Positions 60,779-64,000 of a stretch of 64,000 nt of DNA are shown piece by piece. The notes under the pieces were generated by a model that was given only the letters and a program-made list of their open reading frames with translations, was not told the DNA's origin and did not search any database. The position numbers and the translations under genes were made by a program. The stretch's first letter is position 1; every line of letters begins with the position of its first letter. Source of the stretch: Actinomycetes bacterium (GTDB lineage: Bacteria; Actinomycetota; Actinomycetes; Nanopelagicales; Nanopelagicaceae); NCBI GenBank assembly GCA_025355305.1, contig JANXZW010000049.1, forward strand, positions 22,306 to 86,305. The letters are read 5' to 3'.

Positions 60779-61656
60779 AGGCGCTAGTTGCCATTAATCC
60801 CAAATCGGGCAATGGCAAGGGAGCGCAGTTCGGGGCAAGACTTCGCCGCCACTTCGCTAACTCTGCCGATGAGATCACCTTTGTCGAAGCGAGATCGCGT
60901 GAAGAATCACTTTTAGAGATAGAAAACGCTCTCGATCACCAGCACTTTGAGCTTTTAATCTCAGTTGGAGGCGATGGATTTGTACACGATCTCTTACCGC
61001 TACTCCTAAAATTTGACCTGCCAGTCCTCGTTCTTCCTGCTGGTAGCGGCAATGATTTTGCAAGATCTTTAGGAACTTATAATTTGAAGTATGAAGAGGC
61101 ACTAACCCTTCCAATTACTAGGCCTCCTTCACGCATTGATGTAGGAATTATCTCCCATGAGGGCCGCGAGACTCCCTTTGTTCAGATACTCAGTACCGGT
61201 TTTGATTCCGTCGTCAATGAACGTGCCAATAATTTTAAAATGATCTCGGGAAAGAATAAGTACGTGATCGCTGTGCTCGCAATGGTCTGGAAATTTCGTG
61301 CAATTCATTTCACTATTACCATCGATGGCATAAAGCAAGAGCGCCAAGCCATGTTGGTCTGTATCGCAAATGGTTCCAGCTACGGAGCGGGCATGAAGAT
61401 AGTTCCACAAGCTGTAGATGACGACGGCCTGTTAAATGTCATGGTGGTTGACCAGGTGAACCCATTGCGTCTACTGATGGTCTTCCCACGTGTCTTCTTT
61501 GGCAGACACGTGAATCACCCTAAAGTGCACTTCTTCACTGGGAGTGAGATCACCGTTACCGGTAAGACAAAAGCTTATGCCGATGGAGAGAGTATCTCCG
61601 ACCTGCCTATCCATGTGCGGCTTTCTGATCGCTCGCTGCAAGTATTTCGCGCATGA
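60775..61656 (+). CDS. Diacylglycerol/lipid kinase family protein
   Basis: A 293-residue member of the DagK/LCB5/YegS family that phosphorylates lipid alcohols such as diacylglycerol. Motifs: ALVAINPKSGNGKGAQF near 3-19, the nucleotide-binding SVGGDGFVHDLLP near 63-75, and PAGSGNDFARSLG near 87-99. The C-terminal beta-sandwich ends with YADGESISDLPIHV near 266-279 containing the conserved DGE. GTG start overlaps tatC by four bases. It sits between tatC and helY in several Actinobacteria. Exact lipid substrate unknown. Confidence 0.92.
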   Translation: MKALVAINPKSGNGKGAQFGARLRRHFANSADEITFVEARSREESLLEIENALDHQHFELLISVGGDGFVHDLLPLLLKFDLPVLVLPAGSGNDFARSLGTYNLKYEEALTLPITRPPSRIDVGIISHEGRETPFVQILSTGFDSVVNERANNFKMISGKNKYVIAVLAMVWKFRAIHFTITIDGIKQERQAMLVCIANGSSYGAGMKIVPQAVDDDGLLNVMVVDQVNPLRLLMVFPRVFFGRHVNHPKVHFFTGSEITVTGKTKAYADGESISDLPIHVRLSDRSLQVFRA

Positions 61657-64000
61657 GCACGCCAGCTGAGAGGTATGCTGCGGAGCAACTTCGGAATTCC
61701 TTCAAGGAGACAACAGCTTTTGCCGCAAAATTTGATTTTCCATTAGATGATTTTCAGATCAGTGGGTGTCACTCACTTGAATCAGGCAGGGGAGTCCTTG
61801 TAGCTGCACCAACCGGCGCAGGAAAGACTGTTGTGGGCGAGTTCGCTGCTTATCTGGCGATGTCCCAGGGCAAAAAATGTTTCTATACCGCCCCTATAAA
61901 GGCCCTTTCAAATCAGAAGTTCGCTGATTTCAAAGAGATGTTCGGGGAGAAGAACGTAGGGCTATTAACTGGTGACACAAGTATCAACTCTGAGGCCAAT
62001 ATCGTTGTCATGACCACCGAAGTCCTCCGAAATATGATTTATGCAGATTCGCGTACTTTGAGTAATTTGCAATTTGTAGTCATGGATGAGGTCCATTATT
62101 TAGCGGATAAGTTTCGGGGAGCTGTTTGGGAGGAGATTTTGATTCATCTTCCAGAAGCAACCCAGGTTGCCTCACTCTCTGCCACCGTTTCCAATGCGGA
62201 AGAGTTTGGGGATTGGCTCAATGAAGTCCGTGGAAATACCGATGTTATCGTCTCGGAAAATCGCCCTGTCCCGCTTTATCAACATGTTCTCTTTAACACC
62301 CGCCTCCTTGACCTCTTCGTGGATGATGGGCGTGTCAACCCCGAGATCGTCCGCTTGGAGAAGGAGAGCTTTCGAAATACGCGAGGTGCAGTTTCAGGCC
62401 ATAAGGGCCATAAGGGTCAGGGTCGAAATTCGGGGTGGAATGATCGTGGTCCCTCCGTCAAGCAAATGTCGCGGCCTGAGGTAATCGAGAAATTGGATCG
62501 TGAAGGGTTGCTACCTGCCATCACCTTCATCTTCTCTCGAAATGCTTGTACTGCCGCCGTTCATCAATGTCTCGTTGCAGGAATTCGGCTAACTAATGCC
62601 GAGGAGCGCAGCCAGATCCGTGAGGTGGTATTTCGTGCTACCGCAAATATTCCCGAGGAAGATCTCGTCGTACTCGGCTTTTCCGAATGGTTGGAGGGTT
62701 TAGAGCGCGGTATTGCAGCGCACCATGCTGGATTACTTCCATCTTTTAAGGAGACTGTCGAGGAGTTGTTTCAACGCGGATTAGTTAAGTGTGTATTTGC
62801 CACCGAAACTTTAGCCCTTGGAATCAATATGCCAGCACGCACGGTAGTTCTCGAAAAGTTGGTGAAGTGGAATGGTGAAGCGCACGTGGCTATTTCACCG
62901 GGGGAGTTCACTCAGTTAACCGGCCGGGCGGGTCGCCGCGGGATTGATATCGAAGGAAATGCCGTTATTTTGTGGAGCAAAGATATCGACTCTGGCTCCG
63001 TTGCTGGACTGGCATCCACTCGTACATATCCTTTGAAAAGTAGTTTTAGGCCGAGTTACAACATGACAATTAATCTTATTTCACGCTTTGGAAGTGTCAG
63101 TGCCCGCGAATCTCTCGAATCATCTTTTGCGCAGTACCAAGCCGATAAGGCAGTTGTTGGATTAGCTCGCCAGATTAAACGCAACGAGAAAGCCACTTCG
63201 GAACTTCGGGAAACCATGATCTGCCATGCCGGCGATTTTGAGGAGTATGCAGAGATCCGATCTGAAATTAAGGCCGTCGAGAAGTCTTTCGCAAAACTCA
63301 CGAAAGCTAAGAGAATCCTTGCCGAAGAGGAACTTATTGCCGCCCGCAAAGCGCTACGTTCCCACCCTTGCCATTCGTGCGGAGATCGCGAATCGCATTT
63401 GCGAATCGCAGAGAAGGTTGATCGCTTAGAGCGTGAAACCCGCGGACTCGAAGAACGTGTCAGTGACCGCACAGACCTCATCGCAAAAAGATTTGATCGA
63501 GTCCAGATTATGCTGGAACGCTCGGGATATTTGCAGGGTGGGCAGATCACCGAATGGGGAGTACTTTTGGCGAAGATCTATGGCGAGACGGATCTTCTCA
63601 TTGCCGAACTAATCAAGCGCGGGAGCTTCGATATGCTTGAAGGAGCAGAATTGGTCTCCGTCTTGTCGGCGCTAGTTTTTGAGGCGCGCCGTGATGAATC
63701 ACCTAAGATCCCCAAAGGCGCTGTCGAAGAGGCGCTCAATGACATGATCCATCAGTGGTCGCAAATCCAAAGCAACGAGATTGAAATTGGATTGCAGCCG
63801 ATGCGCGAGCCAGATCTAGCCTTTTGCTGGGCTTCTTACCGCTGGGCTAGTGGGCATTCCTTGGCAGCAATTCTTCGCGGTAGCGAACTCACCGTGGGAG
63901 ATTTCGTGCGCTCAATGAAGCAGATCATTGATCTCTTGCGACAGATTGCAAACGCCTCACCCCACCTGGCGCAGACAGTTGAAAATGCGCTGAAACGAAT
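61653..64000 (+). CDS. helY: DEAD/DEAH-box RNA helicase HelY (Ski2/Mtr4-like), 3' end outside window
   Basis: A superfamily 2 helicase of the Ski2/Mtr4 type, likely acting on RNA. The first 782 codons are present and remain open to the window end. Motifs: Walker A AAPTGAGKT at 51-59, TAPIKALSNQKF near 79-90, DEVH box at 145-148, SAT at 176-178 and motif VI QLTGRAGRRGID near 421-432. An unusual Gly/His/Lys-rich linker (GHKGHKGQGRNSG) occurs near 250-262. C-terminal half (about 480 on) corresponds to the arch/rRNA-processing arm of the family and includes a Cys pair (HPCHSCGDR). ATG overlaps the kinase stop by four bases (ATGA). Confidence 0.93.
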   Translation, partial: MSTPAERYAAEQLRNSFKETTAFAAKFDFPLDDFQISGCHSLESGRGVLVAAPTGAGKTVVGEFAAYLAMSQGKKCFYTAPIKALSNQKFADFKEMFGEKNVGLLTGDTSINSEANIVVMTTEVLRNMIYADSRTLSNLQFVVMDEVHYLADKFRGAVWEEILIHLPEATQVASLSATVSNAEEFGDWLNEVRGNTDVIVSENRPVPLYQHVLFNTRLLDLFVDDGRVNPEIVRLEKESFRNTRGAVSGHKGHKGQGRNSGWNDRGPSVKQMSRPEVIEKLDREGLLPAITFIFSRNACTAAVHQCLVAGIRLTNAEERSQIREVVFRATANIPEEDLVVLGFSEWLEGLERGIAAHHAGLLPSFKETVEELFQRGLVKCVFATETLALGINMPARTVVLEKLVKWNGEAHVAISPGEFTQLTGRAGRRGIDIEGNAVILWSKDIDSGSVAGLASTRTYPLKSSFRPSYNMTINLISRFGSVSARESLESSFAQYQADKAVVGLARQIKRNEKATSELRETMICHAGDFEEYAEIRSEIKAVEKSFAKLTKAKRILAEEELIAARKALRSHPCHSCGDRESHLRIAEKVDRLERETRGLEERVSDRTDLIAKRFDRVQIMLERSGYLQGGQITEWGVLLAKIYGETDLLIAELIKRGSFDMLEGAELVSVLSALVFEARRDESPKIPKGAVEEALNDMIHQWSQIQSNEIEIGLQPMREPDLAFCWASYRWASGHSLAAILRGSELTVGDFVRSMKQIIDLLRQIANASPHLAQTVENALKR

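Noticed and set aside
62167..62484. 105-residue plus-strand frame near the window end, together with 63056-63550 on the minus strand
   Set aside because: Both lie inside helY, whose frame is open and carries all helicase motifs. Neither has a promoter or domain of its own.

Overview
The window is ordinary chromosomal DNA of an actinobacterium, of roughly balanced base composition by eye, packed almost wall to wall with housekeeping genes. Actinobacterial hallmarks are mycothiol ligase (mshC) beside its usual uncharacterised partners, the pafB-pafC-tatA-tatC-helY string, an actinobacterial integration host factor domain joined to guanylate kinase, a PriA without a helicase P-loop, and tRNA m1A58 methyltransferase TrmI. 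The tight packing (many 1-8 base start/stop overlaps, convergent genes with no gap) suggests a streamlined genome such as the small freshwater actinobacteria. That placement is inference; no rRNA or marker tree could be used. I see no phage, insertion sequence, CRISPR array or obvious island. No stretch over 300 bases lacks a gene; the largest gaps are 4929-5130 and the region around tRNA-Leu (46452-46711).

Layout. 1-3632: end of secD, secF, bifunctional (p)ppGpp synthetase/hydrolase. 3636-4928 (-): DUF349 protein. 5131-14092: metallo-beta-lactamase-fold hydrolase, hisS, aspS, a small membrane protein, alaS, ruvX, mltG, aroE. 14143-18788: small prepilin peptidase, then aroC-aroK-aroB-aroQ, efp, nusB. 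18837-29402: complete de novo UMP pathway (pyrR, pyrB, pyrC, carA, carB, pyrK, pyrD, pyrF) ending in the mIHF-Gmk fusion, with a PyrR-type RNA hairpin over the pyrR ribosome binding site. 29424-36883: rpoZ, coaBC, metK, priA, def, fmt, rsmB. 36916-42017: rpe, riboflavin genes ribD-ribE-ribBA-ribH, then hisE-hisG. 42012-42953 (-): serB split into separate HAD and ACT genes. 43004-45395: ABC ATPase, uppP, DUF554. 45411-49044: zinc alcohol dehydrogenase (-), tRNA-Leu(GAG) (-), M20 peptidase (+), aldo/keto reductase (-). 49102-52288: histidine phosphatase, DUF3090, SCO1664-type kinase-fold protein, mshC. 52306-57330: metH, HAD hydrolase, trmI. 57331-57846 (-): secreted FKBP. 57924-64000: pafB, pafC, tatA, tatC, lipid/diacylglycerol kinase, helY (runs off the end).

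The most informative patterns are: (1) a repeated promoter signature, TANNNT followed by 6-7 bases and then the start codon, at a dozen genes, which implies leaderless mRNAs and decides several starts; (2) the trmI-to-pafB neighbourhood without the Pup-proteasome genes that sit there in many relatives; (3) a phosphatase plus kinase-fold pair beside mshC, a candidate source for the unidentified mycothiol phosphatase step; (4) a SerB split by two tandem stop codons; (5) the mIHF-guanylate kinase fusion; (6) the PyrR translational operator.
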